From a bacterium (GTDB taxonomy: Bacteria > Planctomycetota > Planctomycetia > Pirellulales > Pirellulaceae): DNA of 18,636 bases. A program made the position numbers and the translations under genes. The first letter of the stretch is position 1, and the number at the start of each line of letters is the position of its first letter. The notes below the pieces were generated by a model. It had not been told where the DNA came from and did not search any database. It saw only the letters and a list, made by a program, of their open reading frames with translations. The stretch is from NCBI GenBank assembly GCA_030432015.1, contig JAUIHJ010000046.1:1-18636 (forward strand), in the 5' to 3' direction. This document shows positions 8,435-16,623 of this stretch, one piece after another.

Positions 8435-9109
8435 TCAGGCACGTCGCCCCATATATCGCAGAATCCCGATCAGCGACGAAATGACGGTCTGCAACGTGAC
8501 GGCCAGATAGATCAGCGAGGCGGCCGCGATCACGTACGAGACAACGGGCAGGTCATCGGGCCGGATCATTTCCAACTCGTTGAGCTTCCTCCGGGCGCGC
8601 CGACCCGCATTGAATTCGGTGGGCAAATTCACGATCTGCATGAAAACGGCGCAGCTAAAAACACTCGCCCCCAGCCAGAAAAGTGGGCGAAACCCGATTC
8701 CCAAAAACATCAGCAAAATCCCGGCGCCGCTACCGAAGCTGGCGGCGATACCGGCGAGCCCCAGGATGCGGACGCGAATGTCGCCGGCAGCGTGTTGGAG
8801 GGCGTGACCAACTTCATGCGCGGCAATCCCCACCGCCGCCAAGGAGCGCCCATGATAGGACGCCTCGCTCAACCGCAACACCCGATACTGAGGTTCATAG
8901 TGGTCGCTGAACGTTCCCGGCACCTGTTCTATGGCCACGTCATCGAGGCCGGCGTCGTCCAGCATCCTCCGCGCCGCAGCAAAACCACTCAGCGGTGCCA
9001 GCAATTGCTTCGTCTGCCGCAGCGTAAGTCGAATCACGATCTGTGCGGAAGCGGCCAGCACAACGGAGATCAAGGTCGCCAGCAGGATTAGGAATTCGGT
9101 CGAGGTCAT
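8435..9109 (-). CDS. Zinc-dependent membrane protease, YugP family (Zn_peptidase_2)
   Basis: This 224-residue integral membrane protein matches the YugP-type neutral zinc metallopeptidases in length and motif order. The zincin motif AAHEVGHALQ supplies H98, E99 and H102. It is preceded by SDHYEPQYRVLRLSEASYHG (68-87), and NLPTEFNAGRRA (161-172) follows; E165 is a candidate third metal ligand. Hydrophobic segments lie at about 5-28, 113-136, 142-160 and 189-214, so the active site should sit at the membrane. Physiological substrates of the family are poorly known. It is divergent from the beta-lactamase-fold gene and 206 bp upstream of the LarA-like gene on the same strand. I see no good Shine-Dalgarno. 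Confidence 0.9.
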   Translation of the reverse strand: MTSTEFLILLATLISVVLAASAQIVIRLTLRQTKQLLAPLSGFAAARRMLDDAGLDDVAIEQVPGTFSDHYEPQYRVLRLSEASYHGRSLAAVGIAAHEVGHALQHAAGDIRVRILGLAGIAASFGSGAGILLMFLGIGFRPLFWLGASVFSCAVFMQIVNLPTEFNAGRRARRKLNELEMIRPDDLPVVSYVIAAASLIYLAVTLQTVISSLIGILRYMGRRA

Positions 9110-9543
9110 CTGCGCGTCGCTGTAGGTCTTCCACCGTGTGGCCGCACGGTGTCGCTGGCGGGTCGAGCGGTCTCACGTATGGGGTGCGGCTAAATGGCCG
9201 AGCACGATTCAGCAGCGTACACCCCGTCAGCGGGACAGGCACCTTTTTCGCCGACAGGCCGTGTTTCTGCAATTGAATCGAATGGGCGGCGAAAAACGAG
9301 CCGGTCCCGGATGGCCGCCGAATTGCACTCGGTCATTTGGGTTCGTGGCGGGCGATTCTACCAGATCGGCAGCGGCGCGTCGGCCGATGGGAAATTTCTT
9401 TGCCTTTGACTGAAAGATCGGGCAATTCATCGCCATCTATACCACGGCAGCAAAAGGCAGCGGCGGTCGCATCGGTTGGCGCATCCGCGGTCGCCATGCT
9501 TGCAACACAAATTTACTGCACCAAACACGAGGAGGATCCAACG
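9110..9543. other. 434-bp divergent intergenic region
   Basis: This stretch separates the YugP-family protease (minus) from the beta-lactamase-fold gene (plus). No frame in it looks like a gene; the plus frame from ATG 9337 merely runs into the downstream gene without family-like sequence. It holds the strong Shine-Dalgarno at 9530-9535 and GGTAGAATCG on the minus strand (9362-9353), a -10-like box also present near glnE. I found no convincing paired -35/-10 promoter. Confidence 0.6.
9530..9535 (+). promoter_or_regulatory. Strong Shine-Dalgarno of the beta-lactamase-fold gene
   Basis: AGGAGG is eight bases before ATG 9544. It is the clearest ribosome binding site in the window and fixes the start just before a signal peptide. 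Confidence 0.85.
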
Positions 9544-11199
9544 ATGTACAAGACGCAACGTCAAGCGGCTCTGTTTTTTTCTGCCGCATTCGTACTCACG
9601 GTTGCGTGCCCCATGACCGCGCTTTGGGGACAGCCCCCGGGAGTAGGCGGGCCCGGCGAACTGACTGAGGAAACCCCCGTTTCCTTTGATGTCGAGTTGT
9701 TTGCCGACATCGTGGAAGCGGAACTGACCGACAACTGCACCGGCTGGCAATTCGCCGTCTATCGGGACGCGGTGAACATCGCGAATCGCGCCGGCGGCAT
9801 GGCGCGGACCAGTGCGGATGCCCCCGCCCGCAGCATGTCAACCAGCGATCGCTTGGAGATCGCCAGTTCCAGCAAGACGATCAGCGCGATTGCAACCCTC
9901 GCCGTACTCGAACAATACGGCATCTCGATCGATGCGTCGATCATCGACTACGTTCCGCCAAGTTGGATGCCGCACGAGTCGATCGCGGACATCTCGTTTT
10001 ATGAATTGCTATCGCACAATAGTGGTTTGAAGAAGACCGCCGAATTGGATGCGCTGTTCGACGGGTCGCCTGGACAGCACAGCCTCCTGGCCCGCGCCAC
10101 GCTACAAGGCGGCGTCATCAATCCAGGCGTGAAAGACTACGAGAACTTGAATTATGCGATTGTCCGTGTCGTCGTCGCGTACATCGTGGCCGCGGAAGAA
10201 CTGATTCCCCTGGAAGGGGACGATGCGATTCACGAGACTGCGGTCGCCGATGTGTTTGCCGACGTGACACGTCTGCATGTGTTCATCCCCGCGGGCCTCG
10301 GACCGAACGTCTTTCCTACCGCCTGGCATCCCTCGGGCGCTGGCTACGATCATCCGCACTACTACAACTTTGCCAATCCAGGTGCGGCCGGCATTGTCCA
10401 GGGACCCGACTACGGCGGACTTGGCCCCGGCGGCTGGGACGTAACGTCGTGGCAACTGGCGCAAATCATCGCCGCCTGGGAAGCTGGCTATTTGCTTGAA
10501 CCCGCGATGGTCGAGGTAATGAAGGAATTGGAAATGGGGATCTGGGAAGGCGAATGGGTCGGCAAGAACAAGTTGGGCCCGGCTTACACGCATAACGGCG
10601 GATTCGGCGATTCCAACGGTGGCGGCGGTAGCCGGCTCATCTCCTTTCCTGGCAACATTCAGTTTGCCTTCATCGTTAACTCGACGAACAACTCGATTGC
10701 CCATTCGTTTACCTTCGTGGCCGACGCTTTCTGGGAAGCGACGCAGCCCGCTGATTTGGTGATCACTTCGCTGGAATCGAACGGAGCTCCCAGCTACGAC
10801 GGTGACACTCTGCGAATTCCCGTCCGCATGACGGTACTGAACCAGGGAAACGGCGGTACGGTCGAAAGTTTCTTCAACGGGATCCGCTACGGCAACACGT
10901 TCCGCTGGTCCGGTCTGATCGATGCTCTGGCGGCGGGAGAGTCGACGGTCAAGACAGGTACTGTCCGCATTCCAGATGCCGAGCGTCTGCTGGCCGGTCG
11001 CAACGTTCGTCTCGTTGCCCAGGCCGATGCACCCATCAGCGGCGGTGACACCAGCCTGCCGACTTGGTCTCGAATTCATGAATCGAACGAGACGAACAAC
11101 GAAGCTGCGCTCGACGTCACGGCACCGGGCGGTTTGGGCCTGACGAAAAAACCATCGCCAAGTGGCGACGGTCGAATTCAAGACGTGAAGACGCAGTAG
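9544..11199 (+). CDS. Secreted serine beta-lactamase-fold hydrolase with C-terminal CARDB-like domain
   Basis: This 551-residue protein starts with a signal peptide (hydrophobic 8-27, likely cut near ALWGQ at 26-30). The serine beta-lactamase/D-Ala-D-Ala peptidase fold follows. Its three catalytic boxes are visible: S108-S-S-K111 (SxxK), Y199-E-N201 (YxN) and H350-N-G352 in place of the KTG box. Such class-C-like proteins are often peptidases or esterases rather than antibiotic resistance enzymes, and I cannot tell which this is. Residues about 403-525 form a beta-rich CARDB-like domain ending in the ESNETNNEA signature, usual for adhesive or cell-surface modules. The last 25 residues look disordered. 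The gene is isolated, with its own ribosome site and a hairpin after the stop, so it is probably monocistronic. The insertion between the second and third boxes is long and glycine-rich. Confidence 0.88.
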   Translation: MYKTQRQAALFFSAAFVLTVACPMTALWGQPPGVGGPGELTEETPVSFDVELFADIVEAELTDNCTGWQFAVYRDAVNIANRAGGMARTSADAPARSMSTSDRLEIASSSKTISAIATLAVLEQYGISIDASIIDYVPPSWMPHESIADISFYELLSHNSGLKKTAELDALFDGSPGQHSLLARATLQGGVINPGVKDYENLNYAIVRVVVAYIVAAEELIPLEGDDAIHETAVADVFADVTRLHVFIPAGLGPNVFPTAWHPSGAGYDHPHYYNFANPGAAGIVQGPDYGGLGPGGWDVTSWQLAQIIAAWEAGYLLEPAMVEVMKELEMGIWEGEWVGKNKLGPAYTHNGGFGDSNGGGGSRLISFPGNIQFAFIVNSTNNSIAHSFTFVADAFWEATQPADLVITSLESNGAPSYDGDTLRIPVRMTVLNQGNGGTVESFFNGIRYGNTFRWSGLIDALAAGESTVKTGTVRIPDAERLLAGRNVRLVAQADAPISGGDTSLPTWSRIHESNETNNEAALDVTAPGGLGLTKKPSPSGDGRIQDVKTQ

Positions 11200-11231
11200 G
11201 ACGATTCCTGTCCGTCGCGATTGTCATTTCA

Positions 11232-11269
11232 CCACACACCATGCCGCCACGCCGCGGTATGGTGTGTGG
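11232..11269 (+). terminator. Strong hairpin after the beta-lactamase-fold gene, probable terminator
   Basis: A 16-base left arm (11232-11247, CCACACACCATGCCGC) pairs with a right arm (11254-11269, GCGGTATGGTGTGTGG) around a 6-base loop. All pairs are Watson-Crick except one G-T. It starts 32 bases after the stop codon. The following sequence, GCATTTCTTGTTGC, is only moderately T-rich, so intrinsic termination is likely but not certain; a role as an mRNA 3'-end stabiliser is the alternative. Confidence 0.65.
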
Positions 11270-11457
11270 GCATTTCTTGTTGCAGCTGGCCCGGCATCCA
11301 CCTGTCCCCGGGGTCCGACGCAGGTTGCCGGAACGCGAAGCCTGTCCTACATTCTGCCCAGCCGATTTGCGGAGCATGGACGGCCTGGAAAGCGCTATAC
11401 TGTCGTCCTGGATGCACCCACCGCATGACACCCGATGTGGGCATCGCCGGACCTGAC

Positions 11458-11463
11458 TATACT
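11458..11463 (+). promoter_or_regulatory. Possible -10 box of the multihaem cytochrome operon
   Basis: TATACT lies 58 bases before the ATG at 11522, a plausible distance for a promoter. No good -35 is found at 16-18 bases upstream. A second TATACT at 11396-11401 likewise lacks a clear -35. Confidence 0.25.
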
Positions 11464-11521
11464 AGCCACAGGCTACGATCATGGTGGACCGCCATCCCGC
11501 TCTGGAGAGATGAAGGAATAC

Positions 11522-14287
11522 ATGCATCGCACGATACGACGACCCGCTCCCCAGCAATGGCTCGCAATTGCCGTCGTATCAACGTTCGGATTGCTGGGGC
11601 CGTCCGCGCTGGGACAGACGAACCACCGGGTCGCGATTCCTGCCTTGGCGGCCAGCCAACTCGATGACACGCTCCGCGGCCTGGTCCTCGTGGAAGAGTT
11701 CAACTGCGTCGCTTGCCACACCGCCACCGCGTCCATCGCCAGCACGTCGAGGCAAGCGCCGCGTTTGTCGGCAGTCGGTACGCGCGTCAATCCGTACTAC
11801 CTGGAACAGTTTATCCAGACGCCGCACGCCACCAAACCGGGCACGACCATGCCGGACGTGATGGCCCACATGGCGGCGGGGGAGAAACAACAGGCGGCCC
11901 GGGCGATCACCCATTTCCTGCTATCTCTGAACACGACCCGTCCCTTTCAGCCGCAGGCCATTGACACCGTTGCAGCCGAACTGGGGCAAGAACTGTTTCA
12001 CACCGTCGGCTGCGTCGCCTGCCACGCGCCCCGCAACGCCGACGGTGACGAGTTGCTGGTGGCGTCGTCGGTACCGCTGGGGGCGTTGGAAACCAAGTAT
12101 CATCCCCAAAGCCTCGCCGAATTCCTCCAGGCGCCGCACAAGACGCGCCCTTCCGGGCGCATGCCCGACATGCGGCTAAACGGACGCGATGCCGAACGGA
12201 TCGCGCATTACCTGCTCCGCAAGACGCAAGTTCCAGGACATCTGCATTACACGATGTTACGCGGTCGTGTCTGGGAAGGGCTGGAAGTCAATGTCACCAA
12301 GGAGAAGTCTGGACACGCCGATAACTTCGACCTCAACAGCGTCCCGCCACTCCCGACCAATTCTGCGCTGCAGTATCAGGGGTATTTGAACGTCGAGTCC
12401 GCCGGTGAATACACCTTCTTTCTGACCATGAACGGCGGCCAATTGTCGCTCAATGAACAGGAAGTCGTGAACCTCGAGCCGAGTTCGCGGCGCGGTGTCA
12501 AGATGATCCAGGCCGCAGCGACTTTGACGGCTGGCTGGAATGCGATTGGCTTCACCTACATCCACGCCGGCAAGGAACCGCGATTGGTCCTGGAATTCGC
12601 CGGGCCCGGCCTGACACGGCAAGCGATCGGCGCCGAACGCCTCTCGATTTCCCCGACACCGATCGCCCCCTATCGCCCGTATCACATCGATGCGACGTTG
12701 CTATCCGAAGGCCGGCGTCAATTCGCCAGACTCGGTTGCGTCAGGTGTCATGACGACGTCAAGATCACACGCGACGCCACGGTCACCAGTGATCCACGGA
12801 TCGCGTGGGGCGACCTGCAGGCTGGCCGCGGATGTCTCAGCGATAACCCCGGACCTGCGCCCCGGTTTCAACTCGCATCCAACCAGCGAGACTTGCTTCG
12901 TCCACTCCTCGGCAAGATCGACATTGCCAAGTTCACGCGACGTGAACGTCTCCATAAATCGCTCGTTACCTTCAACTGCATTGGATGTCACGAGCGAGCA
13001 GAACTGGGTGGCGTGTCCGCCGAGCGAAACGCGTATTTCGTCGGCAGCAAAAAGGAACTTGGCAATCAAGGCCGCATCCCTCCGCCGTTGACGCTGGTCG
13101 GTGCCAAGCTGCAAACCACATGGATGAAAGAGGTGATGCTGCGAGGTCAACAGCAACGCGACTACCTGGCAACTCGGATGCCACAATTCGGCGAGTCAAA
13201 CGTCGGGCACCTCATCGAATTGTTCGAAGAAGTTGATGCGCTCGAGGAAACGACGTTCGCCGAGATCAAGGACGTTGATCAAACCAAGCTGGCGGGCCAC
13301 ACGTTGGTCGGCACCACCGGCCTAAGTTGCATCGCCTGCCACGATTTCAACGGACAAAAGGCCAGCGGGCCGGGTGCGATGGATATCATTCATGCAACCG
13401 AGCGACTCAAGAAAAACTGGTTCTACTTGTACTTGCTCAATCCGGCGCGTTTCCAACCCGGCACAATTATGCCGGCCGCGTGGCCTGGTGGGCATTCCTT
13501 TAAACAAGACATTTTGGGCGGCGACACCCAGCGACAAATTGAATCGATCTGGGTTTATCTCGAAGATGGGATTCGTGCCAAGAATCCCATTGGCTTGTCG
13601 CGCAAGTCGCCCGAACTTCGCGTAACCGACGAACCGGTGATCTGTCGAGGTCGCGGGAATGCTGGCTATCGGGGCATTGCCGTGGGCTACCCGGAGCGGC
13701 TCAGCCTGGCGTTTGACTCGCAAGAGATGAATTTGAGGCTGTTGTGGAAGGGCGACTTTGTCACCGCGGATGCCGGTCGCTTTTCCGCCAGAGGCCGTAA
13801 CCGAATCGAATTTCCACCCGGGATTCCCTTTCACCGCCTGAAGTCGCTGGAAGACAACTGGCCGTATAAACGCAAGACGGATTATCTCTTCCCGCAGGAT
13901 CACGGTTATCGGTTTCGTGGCTACCAGCTTGATCGCAAGAAGCGGCCGACGTTCATCTATGACTACGGCGACATGCGGGTGGAAGATTACTTTGAAGACA
14001 TCCTGGACGAAGCGAAGAACGCCTACTTCCGGCGCACGTTGACGTTCGAGTCGCCAGCGGCGCAGGAGATGTTCTATTTTCGAGCGGCCGCGGGCGGGAC
14101 GATTCGGCAACAAGCGGCCGCGCGGGAGGGGGCGAAAGCCCAGACCACATTTGTCGCGGATCAAGTCACCATCAGGATTGCCGGTCCGCAGCAGGCGATG
14201 GTGCGCGAAGGGGAACCGCAAGAGTTGCTGATTCCGTTGCAGGTGCCGCAGGGCAGGTCAACGTTCGTCTTGGAATATCGGTGGTAG
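11522..14287 (+). CDS. Exported pentahaem c-type cytochrome with PA14-like insert
   Basis: This 921-residue protein has a signal peptide (hydrophobic 13-30, likely cut near LGQTN). It has five CxxCH haem-attachment sites: C62-H66, C164-H168, C406-H410, C486-H490 and C603-H607. Methionines in cytochrome-like positions follow four of them (M110, M214, M553 and M650), and the first two units look duplicated, with FIQTPHATKP and FLQAPHKTRP before their methionines. Site three has no obvious methionine partner. Residues about 240-380 form a beta-rich insert resembling PA14, a possible carbohydrate-binding module. The C-terminal ~230 residues resemble extracellular planctomycete haem proteins (perhaps DUF6797, from memory). 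The ATG at 11522 has AAGGA four bases upstream; ATG 11510 and the longer frame from 11435 are alternatives. The propeller dehydrogenase gene follows 9 bp later and is the likely partner. Confidence 0.88.
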   Translation: MHRTIRRPAPQQWLAIAVVSTFGLLGPSALGQTNHRVAIPALAASQLDDTLRGLVLVEEFNCVACHTATASIASTSRQAPRLSAVGTRVNPYYLEQFIQTPHATKPGTTMPDVMAHMAAGEKQQAARAITHFLLSLNTTRPFQPQAIDTVAAELGQELFHTVGCVACHAPRNADGDELLVASSVPLGALETKYHPQSLAEFLQAPHKTRPSGRMPDMRLNGRDAERIAHYLLRKTQVPGHLHYTMLRGRVWEGLEVNVTKEKSGHADNFDLNSVPPLPTNSALQYQGYLNVESAGEYTFFLTMNGGQLSLNEQEVVNLEPSSRRGVKMIQAAATLTAGWNAIGFTYIHAGKEPRLVLEFAGPGLTRQAIGAERLSISPTPIAPYRPYHIDATLLSEGRRQFARLGCVRCHDDVKITRDATVTSDPRIAWGDLQAGRGCLSDNPGPAPRFQLASNQRDLLRPLLGKIDIAKFTRRERLHKSLVTFNCIGCHERAELGGVSAERNAYFVGSKKELGNQGRIPPPLTLVGAKLQTTWMKEVMLRGQQQRDYLATRMPQFGESNVGHLIELFEEVDALEETTFAEIKDVDQTKLAGHTLVGTTGLSCIACHDFNGQKASGPGAMDIIHATERLKKNWFYLYLLNPARFQPGTIMPAAWPGGHSFKQDILGGDTQRQIESIWVYLEDGIRAKNPIGLSRKSPELRVTDEPVICRGRGNAGYRGIAVGYPERLSLAFDSQEMNLRLLWKGDFVTADAGRFSARGRNRIEFPPGIPFHRLKSLEDNWPYKRKTDYLFPQDHGYRFRGYQLDRKKRPTFIYDYGDMRVEDYFEDILDEAKNAYFRRTLTFESPAAQEMFYFRAAAGGTIRQQAAAREGAKAQTTFVADQVTIRIAGPQQAMVREGEPQELLIPLQVPQGRSTFVLEYRW

Positions 14288-14296
14288 GTACCAAAT

Positions 14297-15799
14297 ATGC
14301 GCGTCGCTCGCCTCTTGCTGATCGTCTTTCCCTGGGTGGTTCTCTGGGGAGCCACCGCGGTGTCCGCGGAAGACCTGGGCGCAATGTGGGGTACTGCGCA
14401 GGAGGAAGAAAAATATTTTAAGCTGGTCAGCATTCCGATTCCGGAGGAAGTGCCGCTGAAGGCGGGTAGTTTCGACGTTCTCCCCGACGGCCGCCTGGTG
14501 GTGGGTACGCGGAAGGGTGACGTCTACTTCGTGGATGGTGCGTTCGACACGCCACCCGCGCCGACCTACCATCTCTTTGCCAGCGGACAGGACGAAATTT
14601 TCGGGGTCGCGCACAAAGATGGCGATATTTTCATTACCCAATTCGGCGAAGTCACACGCCTGTCGGACACAGATCAGGATGGTTTCGCAGATCGATACGA
14701 GACGCTCAGCAACGCCTGGGGGTATGAGGAAGGTCATGAGTTTGCCTTCGGATCAAAGCACGACCCGGACGGCAACATCTGGGTCGTCTTAGGCTTGACC
14801 GGCTCGTACTATTCTCGGCAACTGTTTCGAGGTTGGTGCCTCAAGGTGACTCCGGACGGCCAGACGATTCCGGTTTGCAGCGGTTTGCGGAGCCCGGCCG
14901 GAGTCGGCCCCAACGCTCAGGGCGTGATGTTCTGTGTCGAAAGCCAGGGACCCTGGAACGGCGCCTGCTCGCTGAAGCATCTTAAGCAGGGTGGCTTTCT
15001 CGGCCATCCGGCCAGCTACAACTGGTATCCATTTGCCCTGGGGGTCGAGGCCCCGCGACTTGAACCGGCGAACAACTCACGGATTCAAGTCGAAAAGAAG
15101 CGGGTCAAGGAGCTGGTACCGCCGGCGGTCATCTTCCCGTATATCAAAATGGGGAGGTCCATCTCCGGCTTCAAGCTAAATCACACCCAGGGCAAGTTCG
15201 GACCATTTGACGACCAGATTTTCGTGGGCGACTATACGCTGAGCGTGATCATGCGAGCGACCACCGAGCAGGTCAACGGCGTTTGGCAGGGCGCCTGTTA
15301 TCCGTTTCGCGAAGGCCTTTCGACGGGCATCATGAATGTCGAGTTCTCGCCACAAGGACAGCTCATCGCGGGCGGTTTCACCACCAATACGCAATGGCCG
15401 GTGCGGGGCGAAAAACCGTTCGCCCTTGATCGCTTGGATTGGACCGGCGTGACTCCGTTCGAGATTCAGGAGATTAACATCACGCCAGACGGGTTCCTGC
15501 TCACGTTCACCGAGCCCGTCGATGCCGGCATCGCGGCTCGCGTGGATACCTACGAGCTCACCACCTACACGCATATTTATGCTGGATTCTACGGCAGCCC
15601 CGAAGTTGATCACACGACACCCGCCGTCACCAAGGTGGATGTCGCGGCGGACGGACTCGAAGTCCGATTACACTTGGAAACGATCCGAGAGGGGCACATT
15701 CACGACTTTTCGCTGGCGAAGATGCGAGCGCAGGATGGACGCCCGCTGCTGCACCGCCGCGCCTACTACACCGTCAACGAGATCCCGCTGAAGAAGTAG
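14297..15799 (+). CDS. Exported sorbosone/PQQ-sugar-dehydrogenase-like beta-propeller protein
   Basis: This 500-residue protein has a signal peptide (hydrophobic 5-22, likely cut after VSA). Most of it is a beta-propeller of the soluble glucose/sorbosone dehydrogenase type. FDVLPDGRLVVGTRKGDVY is at 59-77, the calcium-site-like DTDQDGFADRYE at 124-135, a GHEFAFG motif at 146-152, and GLRSPAGVGPN at 196-206. Residues from about 386 on form an Ig-like tail ending in LLHRRAYYTVNEIP, common in planctomycete secreted dehydrogenase-like proteins as I recall. Substrate and PQQ binding cannot be read from the sequence. It starts 9 bp after the multihaem cytochrome gene, so the two are almost certainly cotranscribed. 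The inferred scheme is extracytoplasmic oxidation with electron transfer to that cytochrome. The AGGT overlapping the upstream stop codon may serve as its ribosome site. Confidence 0.85.
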   Translation: MRVARLLLIVFPWVVLWGATAVSAEDLGAMWGTAQEEEKYFKLVSIPIPEEVPLKAGSFDVLPDGRLVVGTRKGDVYFVDGAFDTPPAPTYHLFASGQDEIFGVAHKDGDIFITQFGEVTRLSDTDQDGFADRYETLSNAWGYEEGHEFAFGSKHDPDGNIWVVLGLTGSYYSRQLFRGWCLKVTPDGQTIPVCSGLRSPAGVGPNAQGVMFCVESQGPWNGACSLKHLKQGGFLGHPASYNWYPFALGVEAPRLEPANNSRIQVEKKRVKELVPPAVIFPYIKMGRSISGFKLNHTQGKFGPFDDQIFVGDYTLSVIMRATTEQVNGVWQGACYPFREGLSTGIMNVEFSPQGQLIAGGFTTNTQWPVRGEKPFALDRLDWTGVTPFEIQEINITPDGFLLTFTEPVDAGIAARVDTYELTTYTHIYAGFYGSPEVDHTTPAVTKVDVAADGLEVRLHLETIREGHIHDFSLAKMRAQDGRPLLHRRAYYTVNEIPLKK

Positions 15800-15884
15800 C
15801 CCAAAAATGCGGTGGCTCCGGCCGCCGGAAAACGCTAACGTCCGGCGACACGATATCGAACCTCCAATCCCGTCGCGGACCGGC

Positions 15885-16556
15885 ATGGAAACCTCGTTAC
15901 ATCGCCAATTGAAGTTGGTCTATGCCGAAGAGGCGGCCGACGCGCAGATCGAACAGACGCTGGGCAGGTACCGTATTGACGTCGTTCGCAATGGCGAACT
16001 GATCGAAATCCAGCACGGTTCGTTGGCCGCGATTCGCACCAAGATTTCCAACCTGTTAAAGAAACATCGGGTCCGCGTCGTCAAACCGATCGTGGTCCGT
16101 AAACGGTTGATCAAGCAGGCCCGCCGGGGCGGCAAGGTGATCAGCCGTCGGCTGAGCCCCAAGAAGGGCACGATTCTGGATCTATTTCACGAGCTGATCT
16201 ATTTTACGCGTGTCTTCCCTCACGTGAATTTGTTGCTCGAGGCCCCCCTGGTCGAAGTCGAAGAATGGCGGTTCCCGGGTCACGGGCGCCGGCGGCGACA
16301 CCGCCAAGGCGACCAGCAAGTCGAAGATCAAAAGCTGGTCCAGATCGAACGAGCGTACAACTTTCGGACCGCCGCGGACCTTCTTCAATTGATGCCGCCT
16401 GACTTGCCATCCGAGTTCGATACCGCTCAACTTGCAGCCGGCCTCGACATCGACCGCAGTGTCGCTCAACGGATCGCCTATTGCCTGCGTCATATGGGGG
16501 CGTTTGACGAAGTCGGAAAACAGGGCAACGCGCGGCTCTATCGGGCCAGTGCATAG
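15885..16556 (+). CDS. Hypothetical protein with possible nuclease-like N-terminal domain and winged-helix-like C-terminus
   Basis: I do not recognise this 223-residue protein. It has no signal peptide or membrane span, so it should be cytoplasmic. Near the N-terminus GRYRIDVVRNGELIEIQHGS (27-46) places D32 and E41-I-Q43 in a spacing like PD-(D/E)xK nuclease-like folds, with H6 upstream, but the usual catalytic lysine is not evident. Residues 59-90 are strongly basic. A central helical part (93-130) leads to a basic linker, GRRRRHRQ, at 134-141. The C-terminus (160-220) looks like a winged helix, ending GNARLYR. DNA or RNA binding is inferred from charge and fold only. The start was set at 15885 because the frame before it, from 15807, reads like non-coding sequence. 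It lies 85 bp after the dehydrogenase gene and 67 bp before the Tat propeller gene. Confidence 0.7.
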   Translation: METSLHRQLKLVYAEEAADAQIEQTLGRYRIDVVRNGELIEIQHGSLAAIRTKISNLLKKHRVRVVKPIVVRKRLIKQARRGGKVISRRLSPKKGTILDLFHELIYFTRVFPHVNLLLEAPLVEVEEWRFPGHGRRRRHRQGDQQVEDQKLVQIERAYNFRTAADLLQLMPPDLPSEFDTAQLAAGLDIDRSVAQRIAYCLRHMGAFDEVGKQGNARLYRASA

Positions 16557-16610
16557 CTAAAATGGCTAGAGCCCGTAATCACGGCTTTGCCCAAAACGCA
16601 ACCGTCCCGC

Positions 16611-16615
16611 AGGAG
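16611..16615 (+). promoter_or_regulatory. Ribosome binding site of the Tat propeller gene
   Basis: AGGAG is eight bases before ATG 16624. It supports this start over the in-frame upstream region and places the twin-arginine motif at residue 7. Confidence 0.7.
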
Positions 16616-16623
16616 CTCGAACC

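Larger units (their letters stand above)
11200..11521. other. 322-bp intergenic region
   Basis: The region begins with the hairpin at 11232-11269. It also contains two TATACT boxes (11396-11401 and 11458-11463) and ends at the cytochrome start. No frame looks like a conserved gene. The plus frame open from 11435 into the cytochrome gene lacks a ribosome site at its first ATG. Confidence 0.6.

Noticed and set aside
9337..9543. An upstream start for the beta-lactamase-fold gene at 9337.
   Set aside because: The extra sequence is not signal-peptide-like, and the perfect AGGAGG with ideal spacing serves ATG 9544.
10102..11181. A 359-codon minus-strand open frame.
   Set aside because: It is antisense to the beta-lactamase-fold/CARDB gene, whose catalytic boxes and ribosome site are clear. 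No family is visible in the antisense product.
13322..14221. A 299-codon minus-strand open frame.
   Set aside because: It is antisense to the C-terminal part of the pentahaem gene and has no ribosome site or motif.
15817..15829. Hairpin TCCGG-CCG-CCGGA after the dehydrogenase gene.
   Set aside because: The stem is only five pairs and no T-run follows, so it is within what high-GC DNA gives by chance.
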